Source: an uncultured Lachnospiraceae bacterium (GTDB lineage Bacteria; Bacillota; Clostridia; Lachnospirales; Lachnospiraceae). From it: DNA of 64,000 nt. The position numbers were made by a program, and so were the translations under genes. The stretch lies in assembly GCA_947644545.1 (NCBI GenBank), contig CANRZW010000003.1:62001-126000 (forward strand). The letters are read 5' to 3'. The notes beneath the pieces are model-generated. The model did not search any database, had not been told where the DNA came from, and saw nothing but the letters and a program-made list of their open reading frames with translations. Positions 1-9,449 of this stretch are shown here, one piece after another (the first letter of the stretch is position 1; every line of letters starts with the position of its first letter).

Positions 1-365
1 GGGTGATCAATACCCTGATGGGCTGGGTGATCATGGCTGTGCTCTATAACCTGCTCCATATGAATTACTGGCTGTCCAGCGGAATCTCCTATTTTATCGG
101 CAGTGTCTTCTCATATCACGCCAACAGTAAAGTGACTTTTAAGGTGGAAAATAAGGACAAACGGCTTCCGTGGCGTTTTGCCGTCAACATAATCGTTTGT
201 TATCTGGCGGCATTCGGTGTGGCACAGCCTCTTGTGGAGAGGATTCTGGCGGCACAGCCGAAGGTGATCGTAGATAATGTGGCGATGGTTCTGGGAATGG
301 GGCTTTTCATTGTCATGAATTTCTTCGGGCAGAAGCTGTTTGTATTCAGGAAGATACATCATTAG
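1..365 (+). CDS. GtrA-like membrane protein (5' truncated)
   Basis: This is the C-terminal part of a GtrA family protein; the reading frame is open to the left edge, so the true start lies outside the window. The visible part starts with VINTLMGW, which is typical of the first membrane helix of GtrA proteins, and has three to four hydrophobic helices and the motif NSKVTFKV between helices 2 and 3. GtrA proteins are small polytopic proteins thought to help move undecaprenyl-linked sugars across the membrane. The position ahead of a DUF6044 membrane protein fits a role in glycan decoration. The lipid-carrier role is known of the family, not seen here. Confidence 0.8.
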   Translation, partial: VINTLMGWVIMAVLYNLLHMNYWLSSGISYFIGSVFSYHANSKVTFKVENKDKRLPWRFAVNIIVCYLAAFGVAQPLVERILAAQPKVIVDNVAMVLGMGLFIVMNFFGQKLFVFRKIHH

Positions 366-410
366 TATGTGAGTATTGGTATGTGAATATGTGGACAGGG
401 GCATCGAATC

Positions 411-432
411 ATGAACACATGAACACATGAAC
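411..432. repeat. Short tandem repeat, 8 bp x 2.75
   Basis: The octamer ATGAACAC is repeated almost three times in the spacer between the GtrA gene and the DUF6044 gene. It has no evident function. Confidence 0.6.
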
Positions 433-497
433 AAGGGATGCTTTGGCGCAGGAGGATCGTTTCCTGTACAGGACGGAAGTAAGAAGGCGGCGTAATT

Positions 498-2252
498 ATG
501 AAGAGATTGGCACAGCAGAAGTGGTTTTTGTGGATAACAAAATATTGGTTTCTTTTTCCGATCGTCGGTTTCCTGCTGCTGGCCGCCGGCGTCTTCTTTG
601 GCTATGGAGAGCGCAGTTATATCGCGGTGCATGACAATATGGATCTGTTTCTGGCGCAGTATCAGATGTTGAAAAATACCAACGGTTTCCTAAAGCATGG
701 GGTGGAAGTGCCGTTCCTTGGCGGGATCAGCAGAGACAATCTTCCGTCGGAACTGTCGCTGTACAGTATGTTGTATATGCTTTTTCCGACTTATACGGCG
801 TATGTGCTGGGGATTTTGGGTAAAATATTGTTGGGGATGTTTTCCTTTCGGCTTCTGGCGGGGGAATTATATCATGACAAGTGTGTCATTTACAGACCGG
901 TGATCTATATGACCGGGTTCGCCTACGGCATCATCTGGTTTTTTCCGGCATTCGGATTTGCCTTTGCTTCGATCCCGCTTTGTGTCTGGCTGCTGATCAG
1001 AATCTACAGGCGGCCCGGCAAATGGTGGTATTTCGGATTGTTCGTCTATCCGCTGGTGTCCTATTTCTCATATCATGGCCTCTTCATTCTGGGATATCTG
1101 CTGATCGCGGTCGTCTGGCTGTCGATCCGGGACCGGAAACCGGCGTGGTCGCTTATGGGAGCGCTGATCGTACTGGCCTTTGGCTATATCGGATGCGAAT
1201 ACCGCTTATTTGGACAGATGCTCTTGGGCGGGGAGGAGACGATCCGTTCCTCAATCGTCAATGCGGAGCTTTCCTGGCCGGAGATTCTGCAAGAGATCGG
1301 CATGGTCTGGCGGGACGGGATTTTTCATGCGGACGGAGTCCATGCCAGAGTGATCCTGCCTGTCTGCATCTTATATTTTCTGTTCTTAAACGGCAGATAT
1401 CTGTACAGAAAGCAGTGGCAGGAAATTTTTCGGGATCCCTTCAATTTTGTTATGGTGTTTATCCTCTTTAACAGTATCGTTTATGGGCTGTATGACTTTG
1501 GGCCGCTGAGGCGGCTTGTCGAGACGATCATACCGCCGCTTAAGGGATGGCAGTTTAACAGGACGATCTTTTTTAATCCGTTTCTCTGGTATGCGGCGCT
1601 GTTCATCGTGCTGATCCGTCTCTATGACAGGGGCATAGGGGCTGTATGGATCGCAAACCTGCTGATCTGTGCGGCGGTTCTCGCCGTGATTCTGACGCCG
1701 AACAGGTATAATGATCTTTATTTTACCTGCTATAACAGGGCGTATGAGTATTATCACGGAACCGAGGTAGATGAGCTGGATTATGAGCAGTTCTACGCGC
1801 AGGAACTTTTTGGGAAGCTCAAGGACAAGATCGGTTATCAGGGCGAGTGGTCGGCCGCCTACGGACTTCATCCGGCAGTCTTGGAGTACAACGGGATTGC
1901 CACGCTGGACGGTTATCTCGGTTTCTATTCCCAACAGTATAAGGAGGACTTCCGCAGGATCATCGCGCCTGCACTGGAGCGGGTGGAACAGACCAGGATC
2001 TACTATGATGACTGGGGGGCGAGGGCTTATCTGTATTCGGGAACCGACTTAAGCATTGTCAATGCGACGAAAACGGTGTATGCTACAGATTATGATATTT
2101 ATATAGATGTAGGGGCCTTTCTTGAACTGGGCGGCGAATATATCTTTTCCAGACTGGAACTGACGAATGCCGGGGAAGTTGGATTAAGGCTGGTGGAGCA
2201 TGAGACGGCAGAGGACGGCAGCTGTACGATCTATGCATACAGGGCGGAGTGA
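498..2252 (+). CDS. DUF6044-like polytopic membrane protein (YkoS-like)
   Basis: A 584-residue membrane protein with an N-terminal helix around residues 15-35 followed by about nine further hydrophobic segments up to about residue 400, then a soluble C-terminal domain of about 180 residues. The sequence after helix 1 (AVHDNMDLFLAQYQML) and LPSELSLYSMLYMLFP is characteristic of DUF6044 proteins such as Bacillus subtilis YkoS, as I recall that family. Such proteins resemble GT-C glycosyltransferases in layout and often sit beside GtrA and GT2 genes, as here. A role as a membrane glycosyltransferase using a lipid-linked sugar is an inference; no catalytic residue is proven. The start at 498 has AAGGCGG upstream. 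Confidence 0.7.
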   Translation: MKRLAQQKWFLWITKYWFLFPIVGFLLLAAGVFFGYGERSYIAVHDNMDLFLAQYQMLKNTNGFLKHGVEVPFLGGISRDNLPSELSLYSMLYMLFPTYTAYVLGILGKILLGMFSFRLLAGELYHDKCVIYRPVIYMTGFAYGIIWFFPAFGFAFASIPLCVWLLIRIYRRPGKWWYFGLFVYPLVSYFSYHGLFILGYLLIAVVWLSIRDRKPAWSLMGALIVLAFGYIGCEYRLFGQMLLGGEETIRSSIVNAELSWPEILQEIGMVWRDGIFHADGVHARVILPVCILYFLFLNGRYLYRKQWQEIFRDPFNFVMVFILFNSIVYGLYDFGPLRRLVETIIPPLKGWQFNRTIFFNPFLWYAALFIVLIRLYDRGIGAVWIANLLICAAVLAVILTPNRYNDLYFTCYNRAYEYYHGTEVDELDYEQFYAQELFGKLKDKIGYQGEWSAAYGLHPAVLEYNGIATLDGYLGFYSQQYKEDFRRIIAPALERVEQTRIYYDDWGARAYLYSGTDLSIVNATKTVYATDYDIYIDVGAFLELGGEYIFSRLELTNAGEVGLRLVEHETAEDGSCTIYAYRAE

Positions 2253-2385
2253 TCCCGGCAGGGCGCAGGGTATGGACAGGGAATGGGTCCCGGACAGGGT
2301 TTGGGAACCGGGAAAACAGAGAGTATGAATGCGGCAGTGTTATGCAGATCATGTATGAGAAGACTGTGCGGAAATGGAGAAGGAT

Positions 2386-3366
2386 ATGGCGATAAGAGTA
2401 CACAATTTTGCGGGCGTGCTGGGCTGGAATGCCAGAAAGTATCTGCCCCGGTTATCAAGCGAGAGTTATTTGAAGCTGCAGTTTATAGCGAGAAGACGGC
2501 AGCAGCGTAAGTATATCGATTATTTCTACAGCCAGAAGGAGACGCCGCATCCGGTGGTCGTCAATCTGGAGACGGTGAACCGCTGCAACAGTACGTGTGA
2601 ATTCTGTACGGCCAACATCAATGCGGAGAAGCGGCCCTACAAGAAGATTGACGAGGATCTGTATTATTCGATCATCGATCAGCTGCGCGACTGGGGCTAT
2701 AAGGGCCATCTGACGCTGTATGGGAATAATGAGCCCTGGCTGGACAATCGCATCGTGGAATTCCATAAGTATGCCAGAAAGCAGCTGCCGGAGGCCTTTA
2801 TTTTCATGTCCACCAACGGACTGCTGCTGAATGTGGACAGGGTGAAGGAGATCGTGCCGTATCTGGATCAGCTGATCATCAATAATTATTGTCTGAATAT
2901 GAAAATGCATGACAATGTGCAGGTGATCTATGAGTATGTAAAAGCGCATCCCCAGGAATTTGGGGATGTGGATATCCTGATCCAGATCCGGTATCTGAAA
3001 GAAGTGCTGACGAACCGCGCCGGCAGTGCGCCGAACAAACAGTCCAAGGGCAAGGTGATCAAGGAGACCTGTCTGATGCCTTACACGGATATGTGGATCA
3101 TGCCTAACGGTAAAATGGGCATCTGCTGTTGTGATAATTTCGAGACGACGGAGCTGGCGGATCTGAATAAGGTATCTTTGCAGGAGGGCTGGAACAGCGT
3201 TAAGTACCGGGAACTGCGGGATGCGGTGAGGGACGGCAGGCAGAATTATCCCTTCTGCAAATACTGTGACTTCATTGATGCGGGGCTGCGCATGGATGCA
3301 GTGAATGATGTGTTGAAGCATCATGATAAGATGCATGGGGCCAGACAGTCCATGTTCAGGAAATAG
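2386..3366 (+). CDS. Radical SAM/SPASM domain protein
   Basis: A 326-residue radical SAM enzyme. The cluster-binding motif CNSTCEFC (CX3CX2C) lies near residues 66-73, followed by the strand pattern GHLTLYGNNEPWLD. The C-terminal part has a SPASM-type cysteine set: CLMPYTDMWIMPNGKMGICC, then CKYC. The start at 2386 is chosen because GGAG sits 6 bases upstream; an in-frame ATG at 2374 has no site. In the family, reduced 4Fe-4S cleaves S-adenosylmethionine to a 5'-deoxyadenosyl radical, and SPASM clusters bind peptide or small-molecule substrates. No precursor peptide gene is visible nearby, so a carbohydrate or other small substrate of the surrounding glycan locus is as likely. The substrate is unknown. 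Confidence 0.85.
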   Translation: MAIRVHNFAGVLGWNARKYLPRLSSESYLKLQFIARRRQQRKYIDYFYSQKETPHPVVVNLETVNRCNSTCEFCTANINAEKRPYKKIDEDLYYSIIDQLRDWGYKGHLTLYGNNEPWLDNRIVEFHKYARKQLPEAFIFMSTNGLLLNVDRVKEIVPYLDQLIINNYCLNMKMHDNVQVIYEYVKAHPQEFGDVDILIQIRYLKEVLTNRAGSAPNKQSKGKVIKETCLMPYTDMWIMPNGKMGICCCDNFETTELADLNKVSLQEGWNSVKYRELRDAVRDGRQNYPFCKYCDFIDAGLRMDAVNDVLKHHDKMHGARQSMFRK

Positions 3367-3432
3367 CCTTATGAACCGGCATTGCAGAGTCCATGACGCA
3401 TGGAAATCTGAGACAAAGAGGTGTAAAAGGGA

Positions 3433-4362
3433 ATGAAACGTAAAATATGGATAGGAGCATCGCTGTGTCTGGCCATGCTGGCATTGCCTGCGTGCGGCCG
3501 GGCAAAAATGCCGGAGGATGCCGGTTCGCAGACAGATTCGGAGTCGGGTGTGGAGTTCCATGACACGAAGCCGGATGCGGAAGCGGCGGATCGGGACGGG
3601 GAAGAGACAAAAGAGGTTACGGAAGACGGTTCGGAAGAGGGGAAGACAGGTATGAGCGTTTCCATATTGGGGGACAGTATTTCCACCTATGAGGGATGGA
3701 TACCGGAAGGGAACAGCGTATACTTTCCGCATAACGGAGCCGTGCAGGACGTATCACAGACCTGGTGGAAGATCGTGATGGACGAACTGGGGTTATCCCT
3801 GTGTGCCAACAGTTCCAGCTCAGGAAGCGCCTGTTACGGCGATTCTACGGCGGAAGATGTCAAGGTCGGCTGCAGTGATTACCGGATCTCTCAGCTGGCC
3901 GGAAGTGATGGCGAAGAACCGGACCTCATTATTGTGTATATGGGTACCAACGATCTGGTGGAGAGCATCGAGATCGGTGATAACGACGGGACAAGACCGG
4001 TGGAAGAGGGCATGGTGGAAAGGTTCAGCGACGCCTATAGCCTGATCCTGGATAAACTGGAACGACGCTATCCTGCGGCGCAGATCTGTTGTTGTACGCT
4101 GCTGCCTGCAGGCAATTGGGGAACGGAGAGCCAGCCCTTTGTCACATTCGTCAACGGGCTGGGATTGACGGCGGAAGAATATTCCGTGCAGATCGAGAAG
4201 ATCGCGCAAAGCAGGGGAATTCCGGTGATAGATCTGTATCACTGCGGCATCAGCCTGGATAATATGGCGCAGATGACGTCGGACGGCGTTCACCTTACGC
4301 CGGACGGGATGCGGTGCGTGGCGGATCAGGTCATAAGCAGTCTGAGCGTCCTGTTCCGATGA
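3433..4362 (+). CDS. SGNH/GDSL-family lipoprotein hydrolase
   Basis: A 309-residue exported esterase-like protein. The N-terminus is a lipoprotein signal: KR-rich start, hydrophobic core and LPAC near residue 21. An acidic linker runs to about residue 73. The SGNH blocks are complete: ILGDSIS with Ser82, the glycine block in SSSSGSACYG, YMGTNDL, and SDGVHLTPDGM with the Asp and His of the triad. The family hydrolyses or transfers acyl groups on lipids or sugars; in a glycan locus, deacylation of the surface polymer is plausible. It ends the left transcription unit, followed by a strong terminator at 4395-4444. Confidence 0.85.
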   Translation: MKRKIWIGASLCLAMLALPACGRAKMPEDAGSQTDSESGVEFHDTKPDAEAADRDGEETKEVTEDGSEEGKTGMSVSILGDSISTYEGWIPEGNSVYFPHNGAVQDVSQTWWKIVMDELGLSLCANSSSSGSACYGDSTAEDVKVGCSDYRISQLAGSDGEEPDLIIVYMGTNDLVESIEIGDNDGTRPVEEGMVERFSDAYSLILDKLERRYPAAQICCCTLLPAGNWGTESQPFVTFVNGLGLTAEEYSVQIEKIAQSRGIPVIDLYHCGISLDNMAQMTSDGVHLTPDGMRCVADQVISSLSVLFR

Positions 4363-4394
4363 CTGCTTGGAATATATGGTTCTTTTAGAGTGCG

Positions 4395-4444
4395 GATATC
4401 ATGCAAAAGAGATTAGCAGAATCTTTTGCATGGTATCTTTTTTT
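4395..4444 (+). terminator. Rho-independent terminator
   Basis: A 16-bp near-perfect stem (GATATCATGCAAAAGA pairing with TCTTTTGCATGGTATC, one G-T pair) with an 11-base loop is followed by a run of seven or more T. It closes the unit ending with the SGNH lipoprotein gene. Confidence 0.9.
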
Positions 4445-4693
4445 GTGGTGATCTTTTTGGAGTGTATGGGAGTTTATAAATAGGGAGGCATTTAAGGAAA
4501 CGGAAAGCGTTTTTTAAGAATATCTTAATAAAAACTTGAAGAAAACTGGAAGTTTTTATCGTTATGATAGATAGAAAGAAAAACCGTTGAGAGATTACAG
4601 TGCGCACGTAACAGGCTCAATGCTTATATTCAGGACGATGAGAATAAGAATCTGAAAAAACGAAAACCGATTAGGAGGATATGGAGGTAAATT
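4445..4693. other. Gap: AT-rich leader of the next GT gene
   Basis: AT-rich stretch with a possible -10 box TATGAT at 4563-4568 but no well-spaced -35 box (TTGAAG lies 21 bases upstream). A strong ribosome binding site, GGAGG, sits just before 4694. No gene is visible. Confidence 0.4.
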
Positions 4694-5734
4694 ATGAAAT
4701 ACATAACATTTACGGTTCCCTGCTATAATTCACAGGACTATATGGAGAGATGTATCGATTCTCTGCTGCCGGGCGGAGAGGATGTGGAGATCATTATTGT
4801 AAATGACGGTTCTACGGATGCTACGGCGCAGATTGCCGACGATTATGCGGCCAGGTATCCCGGTATTGTCAGGGCGGTTCATAAGAAGAACGGCGGTCAT
4901 GGTTCCGGGGTCAACAAGGGACTTGAGCTGGCGACAGGCGTATATTTCAAAGTGGTGGATTCGGATGACTGGCTGGAAGAAACGGCATATGCGAACCTGC
5001 TGGGCAGGATTAAGGGATTCTGGATGAAGAAGCAGACGCGGCTGATCGGGGAGGCGCCGGATCTGTTCGTTTGTAATTATGTTTACGATCATCTGGATGA
5101 AGGAACGAGCCGGGTCATGAAATACGGTAACATTTTCCCGATAGAAAGGATGTGTGACTGGAACGATATCGGAAGGTTCCATGCATCGCAGTATCTGATC
5201 ATGCACGCTCTGCTCTTTCGCACGGAGGTGCTGCGCAGAAGCGGGGTTATCCTGCCGGAGCATACGTTCTATGTGGACAATATCTTTGCCTATCAGCCGC
5301 TGCCCTATGTAGAGCATATCTATTATATGAATATTGATCTGTATCATTACTACATTGGCCGGGAAGACCAGTCCGTCAACGAAAAGGTGCTGATGAGCCG
5401 CATCGACCAGCAGATCATGGTGACGGAGATCGTCTCCAAATGTGTTGACTTAAATGAGGTGAAGGAGAGATATCCCAGACTGGCGGAATATATGTGTCGT
5501 AATATTTCGATTATGATGGCCATCTCCTCCATCCATCTGCTGCTGATCAATTCGCCGGAGGCGTACGATAAGAGGAAGCTGCTCTGGAGCGGAATTAAGG
5601 AAGAGAACAGCAGATTGTATTACCGGTTGAAGTATACAACGCTCAGCGGCCTCACTTATCTGCCGGGGAAGGTGGGCGGTATGCTGACCAAGAGCGGATA
5701 TCGTGCGGCGCGTAAGATCTACCAGTTTCAATAG
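4694..5734 (+). CDS. Family 2 glycosyltransferase
   Basis: A 346-residue GT2 enzyme. The GT-A fold starts at residue 4 with FTVPCYNSQDYMERCIDSLL, continues with IIIVNDGSTD (nucleotide-sugar binding) and carries the metal-binding triad in KVVDSDDWLEE near residue 95. The C-terminal 150 residues are mostly helical, without a clear membrane segment. It would move a sugar from a nucleotide donor to a growing lipid-linked glycan on the inner membrane face. GGAGG stands just before the ATG. It begins the unit running to 7561. Donor and acceptor cannot be read from sequence. Confidence 0.9.
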   Translation: MKYITFTVPCYNSQDYMERCIDSLLPGGEDVEIIIVNDGSTDATAQIADDYAARYPGIVRAVHKKNGGHGSGVNKGLELATGVYFKVVDSDDWLEETAYANLLGRIKGFWMKKQTRLIGEAPDLFVCNYVYDHLDEGTSRVMKYGNIFPIERMCDWNDIGRFHASQYLIMHALLFRTEVLRRSGVILPEHTFYVDNIFAYQPLPYVEHIYYMNIDLYHYYIGREDQSVNEKVLMSRIDQQIMVTEIVSKCVDLNEVKERYPRLAEYMCRNISIMMAISSIHLLLINSPEAYDKRKLLWSGIKEENSRLYYRLKYTTLSGLTYLPGKVGGMLTKSGYRAARKIYQFQ

Positions 5735-5802
5735 AAGATGGCGGCAGGCGCTTCTTTCGGAGGGGATCCGTAAAGGGGAACGGAGCCGGAAAGGATAGTT
5801 GT

Positions 5803-6489
5803 ATGGAACATATTTATATTGCCATGGTGGATACGCCGGGGATCTTCGCGGCGGTGATCAGGCGGTTTCTTGGGCAGAGATATATTCATGTGGTGATTGG
5901 CATGGACGAGGGTCTGGAGGAGGCTTACAGCTTCGGACGTCGCAATCCCCGCGTGCCCTGGTTTGCCGGGTTTGAGCGGGAAGATAAGCGGAAGATCCTG
6001 CGGGCTTTTCCGACAGCGGCGTATCGGGTCTGTGAGCTGGAATGCAGCGCGGAGCAGAAAGCCGGGATAGGAGAGCGGCTGCGGCAGGATTACCGGAGGA
6101 GATTCCACTATCATTATGCGGTGCCGGGACTGCCGTTCATCGCCTGCGGACTGCCCTTTTATCTGAAAGACCAGTATACCTGTTCTTCCTATATTGCGCG
6201 GCTTCTGGAGGACTATAAGATCAGGATCTGCGACAAACATTTTTCGCTTGTGACGCCGAAGGATTTCTGCCTGTATCCGTATAAAAGAGTGGTCTTCGAG
6301 GGAAGCCTGGCGGACTTTGTGACCGCACGGGCGGCAGAAACGGCAGCAAAGATACAAGAGATGGCAGACGGACAGCCGTTGCAGGCACAGCAGGACGGCA
6401 ACGCCCGGAACGAAAAGGATATGGAGAGAAGGCTGCGCAGACTGTATGATACGGGAGCATCGGAAAGGGTGGTGGCATATGGAAGTTAG
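5803..6489 (+). CDS. Putative permuted papain-fold (YiiX-like) hydrolase
   Basis: A 228-residue protein with no signal peptide. His29 in QRYIHVVIGMDE precedes Cys127 in QYTCSSYIARLLEDY. This His-before-Cys order, with the Cys at the start of a helix, is the pattern of circularly permuted NlpC/P60 (YiiX/YaeF-like) enzymes, which act as amidases or lipid thioesterase/acyltransferases. The last 45 residues are charged and low in complexity. Its 3' end overlaps the next gene by 11 bases, so the two are translationally coupled. The fold call rests on motif order only; a catalytic role is an inference. Confidence 0.5.
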   Translation: MEHIYIAMVDTPGIFAAVIRRFLGQRYIHVVIGMDEGLEEAYSFGRRNPRVPWFAGFEREDKRKILRAFPTAAYRVCELECSAEQKAGIGERLRQDYRRRFHYHYAVPGLPFIACGLPFYLKDQYTCSSYIARLLEDYKIRICDKHFSLVTPKDFCLYPYKRVVFEGSLADFVTARAAETAAKIQEMADGQPLQAQQDGNARNEKDMERRLRRLYDTGASERVVAYGS

Positions 6490-7561
6490 TCAGAACCGGA
6501 CGAAGGGCGCAGCAGTCAACCGGAAAAGAGTTCTGGAGGTAATTTTTTTCCTGGTGGTGATGGCATTGTCCTTCTATACGATCTTCCACGGACAGGATAT
6601 GGAGCGGATCCGCCATGCGCTCGGCAGGCTTTCGCCGTTGTCTTTGGCCGCGGCGATGGCGGTGGCGCTGTTTTTCGTCAGCGCGGAAGGGATCATGATC
6701 TTCTATCTGCTGCGCTCCCTGAAGGGACGCAGCAGTCTTGGACGGTGTATCTGCTATTCTTTTATCGGATTCTTCTATTCGGGCATTACGCCTTCGGCTA
6801 CGGGCGGGCAGCCGATGCAGCTTTACTATATGAGCAGGGACGGCAACCGTCTGTCGGAGTCGTCGGTTGTCCTGATGACGGTAGCGCTGATCTACAAGCT
6901 GGTATTGGTAGTGATCGGTATCGGAACGCTGGTGTTCTGGTATCGGCCGCTGCGTGGGTATCTGGCGGAATTTTTCCCGCTCTTTTTGTTGGGACTTGCT
7001 CTGAATACGATCCTGGTGGCGCTCCTGCTGGCGGTGATGCTGGCGCCGGAGACTATGAAGCGGATGATTTCCGGCATCGAGAAGCTGCTCGTGCGCGGCA
7101 GGATCCTCAAACAATCCGGGACGAGACAGGGGAAGATAGAGCAGTTCATAGACGGGTATCAGAGCGCCGTGCGTTTTCTGTTGCAGCACAAGGGGAAGGT
7201 GCTTATGGTCTGCCTGTTTACGTTCGTGCAGAGAGCCAGCGTCTTCGTGCTGACGTGGATCATTTATATGGGATTTTCTCTGGAGGGAAAGGATGCCTTG
7301 TCGATCATGCTGCTGCAGGCTTCGGTCTATATCGCCGTAGATATGCTGCCGGTGCCGGGTGCGCAGGGAATCACGGAAGTGATGTACAAGAGTGTGTTTG
7401 GCGGTATCTTTACGGGGGAATATCTGATGCCGTCCTTGTATGTAACCAGAGGGATTAATTTCTATTTCGTGCTGGTGGTCAGTCTGGCGCTTGTGGCGGT
7501 GAACCATCTTTATGTACAGCGCAGGAACCGGAACAGGCTTTATACAACACAGTCCTTCTGA
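6479..7561 (+). CDS. MprF-like flippase-domain membrane protein (UPF0104)
   Basis: A 360-residue polytopic protein of the lysylphosphatidylglycerol synthase transmembrane family (PF03706). About eight membrane helices are visible; the family signature GITPSATGGQPMQLYYM lies near residue 105 and PVPGAQGITEVMY near residue 295. There is no C-terminal aminoacyl-transferase domain, so it is the membrane part alone, which in MprF is the flippase half. The start at 6479 is preferred over 6446 because GGGTGGTGG stands just before it. It overlaps the putative hydrolase gene upstream. It may flip a lipid or lipid-linked sugar made by the neighbouring enzymes; that is an inference. Confidence 0.8.
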   Translation: MEVSQNRTKGAAVNRKRVLEVIFFLVVMALSFYTIFHGQDMERIRHALGRLSPLSLAAAMAVALFFVSAEGIMIFYLLRSLKGRSSLGRCICYSFIGFFYSGITPSATGGQPMQLYYMSRDGNRLSESSVVLMTVALIYKLVLVVIGIGTLVFWYRPLRGYLAEFFPLFLLGLALNTILVALLLAVMLAPETMKRMISGIEKLLVRGRILKQSGTRQGKIEQFIDGYQSAVRFLLQHKGKVLMVCLFTFVQRASVFVLTWIIYMGFSLEGKDALSIMLLQASVYIAVDMLPVPGAQGITEVMYKSVFGGIFTGEYLMPSLYVTRGINFYFVLVVSLALVAVNHLYVQRRNRNRLYTTQSF

Positions 7562-7602
7562 GTTTACGGTACGCTTATAATATAATGATCAGGAATAAAC
7601 GA

Positions 7603-7653
7603 AATACCTTCCACAGGAAGGCCATGCGGTATGGCGTTCTCGTGGAAGGTATT
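7603..7653. terminator. Hairpin between convergent genes
   Basis: AATACCTTCCAC at 7603-7614 pairs with GTGGAAGGTATT at 7642-7653, with extra pairing inside. It lies between the plus-strand flippase-like gene and the minus-strand oxidoreductase gene and could stop transcription from both sides, although neither side has a strong T run. Confidence 0.6.
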
Positions 7654-7685
7654 GTGGGAAAGAAGAAAGGTTTGGGGCTGCAGGT

Positions 7686-9242
7686 TCATGATTTGGCCTC
7701 GTGATAAACCTTCTCCGTATTGACACTCCAGATATTATCCTTGCTCTTGACGCCGTTAACGATATTCTTAACAGTCTCGAAGGATGTGACCATAGAGTGG
7801 TCGATGTTGTTGTAGCGGTGCTGGCCGTTACGGCCCACACAGTAAAGATTATCGATGGTCTTAAGGTAATCCACCAGGGTATCGATATCCTTGTAGGTGT
7901 CGAAGTAGGCGGGATAAGCCTTCTTCACGCGCTCTACGTGGGAATCCATCACGTCTGCAGGGGAGTCGATCAGCCCCATGCGGACGATTTCTTCAATCGC
8001 AAATCTGGTAAATGCGTCGTCGGACATCGTCCAGTAACGATCCCCCTCAAAACAGAAATATTCAAGGCCGATCCACACGGTATGCTCCAGATCTCTGATC
8101 ATGTAGGGCGACCAGTTATTGTAAATCTGGAAGCGTCCCAGCATGACATCGCGGTCGTGTACATAGACCCAGCAGTCCGGAACAATGTTGCCGATGGTCT
8201 TTAATTTCGTCTTGTTCTTCAGGTTCAGCTTCGGTAACAGAAGCCCCACGGTCATGTAATCGCGGTAGGGCAGTCCGGAGGCGATCCGGGCAGGCTCTTT
8301 GGGTACGTCGTTCATGCCGGCCACCAGATCCTTAACGGGCATGGAGGAGATAAAGATATCGCCTTCTACGGTAATCTCCTGTCCGTTATTGACGTAGGTC
8401 AGCGAGGTGATATGGTTGTCCGCGTCTTTGTGCAGCCTGGTCACTAGGCAATCGGTTAAGATCGTGCCGCCCATCTTGCGGATCTCATCTGCGGTCACTT
8501 CCCACAACTGGCCGGGCCCGAGCTTGGGATAACTGAATTCTTCGATCAGAGAGGTCTCCACGGCCCGGTTCTTGCCGCCGGGTATCATCTTGGAGAAGAT
8601 ATCCTTCACAATGGCGGCGATAGACAGTCCCTTGGCGCGCTGTGCGCCCCAGTCCGGGGCGATCTCGCTGGGATGGCGTCCCCAGAGATTCTCGGTATAA
8701 TACTCGAAAAACATGGAGTACAGTTTACGCCCGAAGCGGTTGATATAGAAATCTTCCAGAGAGTTCTCCCTGCGCTTGTGGATCACGGAGGCGATATAAC
8801 TGCAGCCGGCCTGGATCGTGTTGATCAGTCCCATATTGATGAAAGTTTCCGGTTTAAAGGAGATGGGATAATCAAAAAATTTCTGTTTAAAATAAATACG
8901 GGACACTCTGTGACGGCGCAGCATGACCCTGTCTTCCTTCTCGGGGTCGGGGCCGCCGGGCGTGAGTGTCATCTCGCGGTGCAGTACGATATCGTCGTAG
9001 GTGGGGGCGCCCTGTAAGGGCAGCATCTTGTTCCACCACTCGTTGACCTCCGGCACCTTGGAAAAGAAGCGGTGGCCGCCCATATCCATGCGGTTGCCCT
9101 TATAATTGACGGTCTTGGAGATGCCGCCCATGTACTGGCTTTCTTCCAGGACGGTGACCTCGTAATCGCTGCTTTGTTTTAACAGTTCGTAAGCGGCAGT
9201 CAATCCTGCGGGACCGGCGCCGATAACGTATACTTTCTTCAT
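7686..9242 (-). CDS. FAD-dependent oxidoreductase (amine-oxidase/UGM-like)
   Basis: A 518-residue flavoprotein. The N-terminus has the dinucleotide-binding motif [18 protein letters not shown], then [14 protein letters not shown] and [11 protein letters not shown], the pattern of NAD(P)-binding_8/amine-oxidase type enzymes found in polysaccharide clusters. It is distantly like UDP-galactopyranose mutase, but it lacks that enzyme's usual N-terminal sequence, so I do not call it glf. The start at 9242 has GAGGT 5 bases upstream; an in-frame GTG at 9254 is less likely. It stands alone on the minus strand inside the locus. Oxidation or isomerisation of a lipid- or nucleotide-linked sugar is possible but unproven. 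Confidence 0.75.
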   Translation of the reverse strand: MKKVYVIGAGPAGLTAAYELLKQSSDYEVTVLEESQYMGGISKTVNYKGNRMDMGGHRFFSKVPEVNEWWNKMLPLQGAPTYDDIVLHREMTLTPGGPDPEKEDRVMLRRHRVSRIYFKQKFFDYPISFKPETFINMGLINTIQAGCSYIASVIHKRRENSLEDFYINRFGRKLYSMFFEYYTENLWGRHPSEIAPDWGAQRAKGLSIAAIVKDIFSKMIPGGKNRAVETSLIEEFSYPKLGPGQLWEVTADEIRKMGGTILTDCLVTRLHKDADNHITSLTYVNNGQEITVEGDIFISSMPVKDLVAGMNDVPKEPARIASGLPYRDYMTVGLLLPKLNLKNKTKLKTIGNIVPDCWVYVHDRDVMLGRFQIYNNWSPYMIRDLEHTVWIGLEYFCFEGDRYWTMSDDAFTRFAIEEIVRMGLIDSPADVMDSHVERVKKAYPAYFDTYKDIDTLVDYLKTIDNLYCVGRNGQHRYNNIDHSMVTSFETVKNIVNGVKSKDNIWSVNTEKVYHEAKS

Positions 9243-9326
9243 GGAATACCTCACATTTGTATCACAAAATTACTTTTAGACATTAGTTCAGTTTACCATA
9301 TTCAGGAAGGATTGTACAGTGACATC

Positions 9327-9355
9327 TTGCCCCATTCTTGATCAGATGGTATACT
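9327..9355 (+). promoter_or_regulatory. Sigma-A type promoter
   Basis: TTGCCC and TATACT are separated by 17 bases, about 95 bases before the DUF6077 gene. It would drive the unit from 9450 to 14136. Confidence 0.55.
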
Positions 9356-9449
9356 GTGGTTATTATTTTATGGATCAGGAATGCGCGGCGGCTGTACTTT
9401 TGTTACAGCGGTTAACGGTTTCGTGCATTCGGAATGGGAGAGCTTACAG

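Noticed and set aside
2455..3732. 425-codon minus-strand frame opposite the radical SAM gene
   Set aside because: It spans a gene with complete radical SAM motifs, has His/Ile/Arg-rich shadow composition and no start signal.
6221..7507. 428-codon minus-strand frame over the flippase-like gene
   Set aside because: Gln/His/Arg-rich shadow composition and no motif, while the plus strand codes a known membrane family.
7686..9242. Calling the FAD oxidoreductase UDP-galactopyranose mutase (glf)
   Set aside because: The N-terminal sequence and length differ from Glf proteins and the GGHRFF pattern belongs to the broader amine-oxidase-like group.
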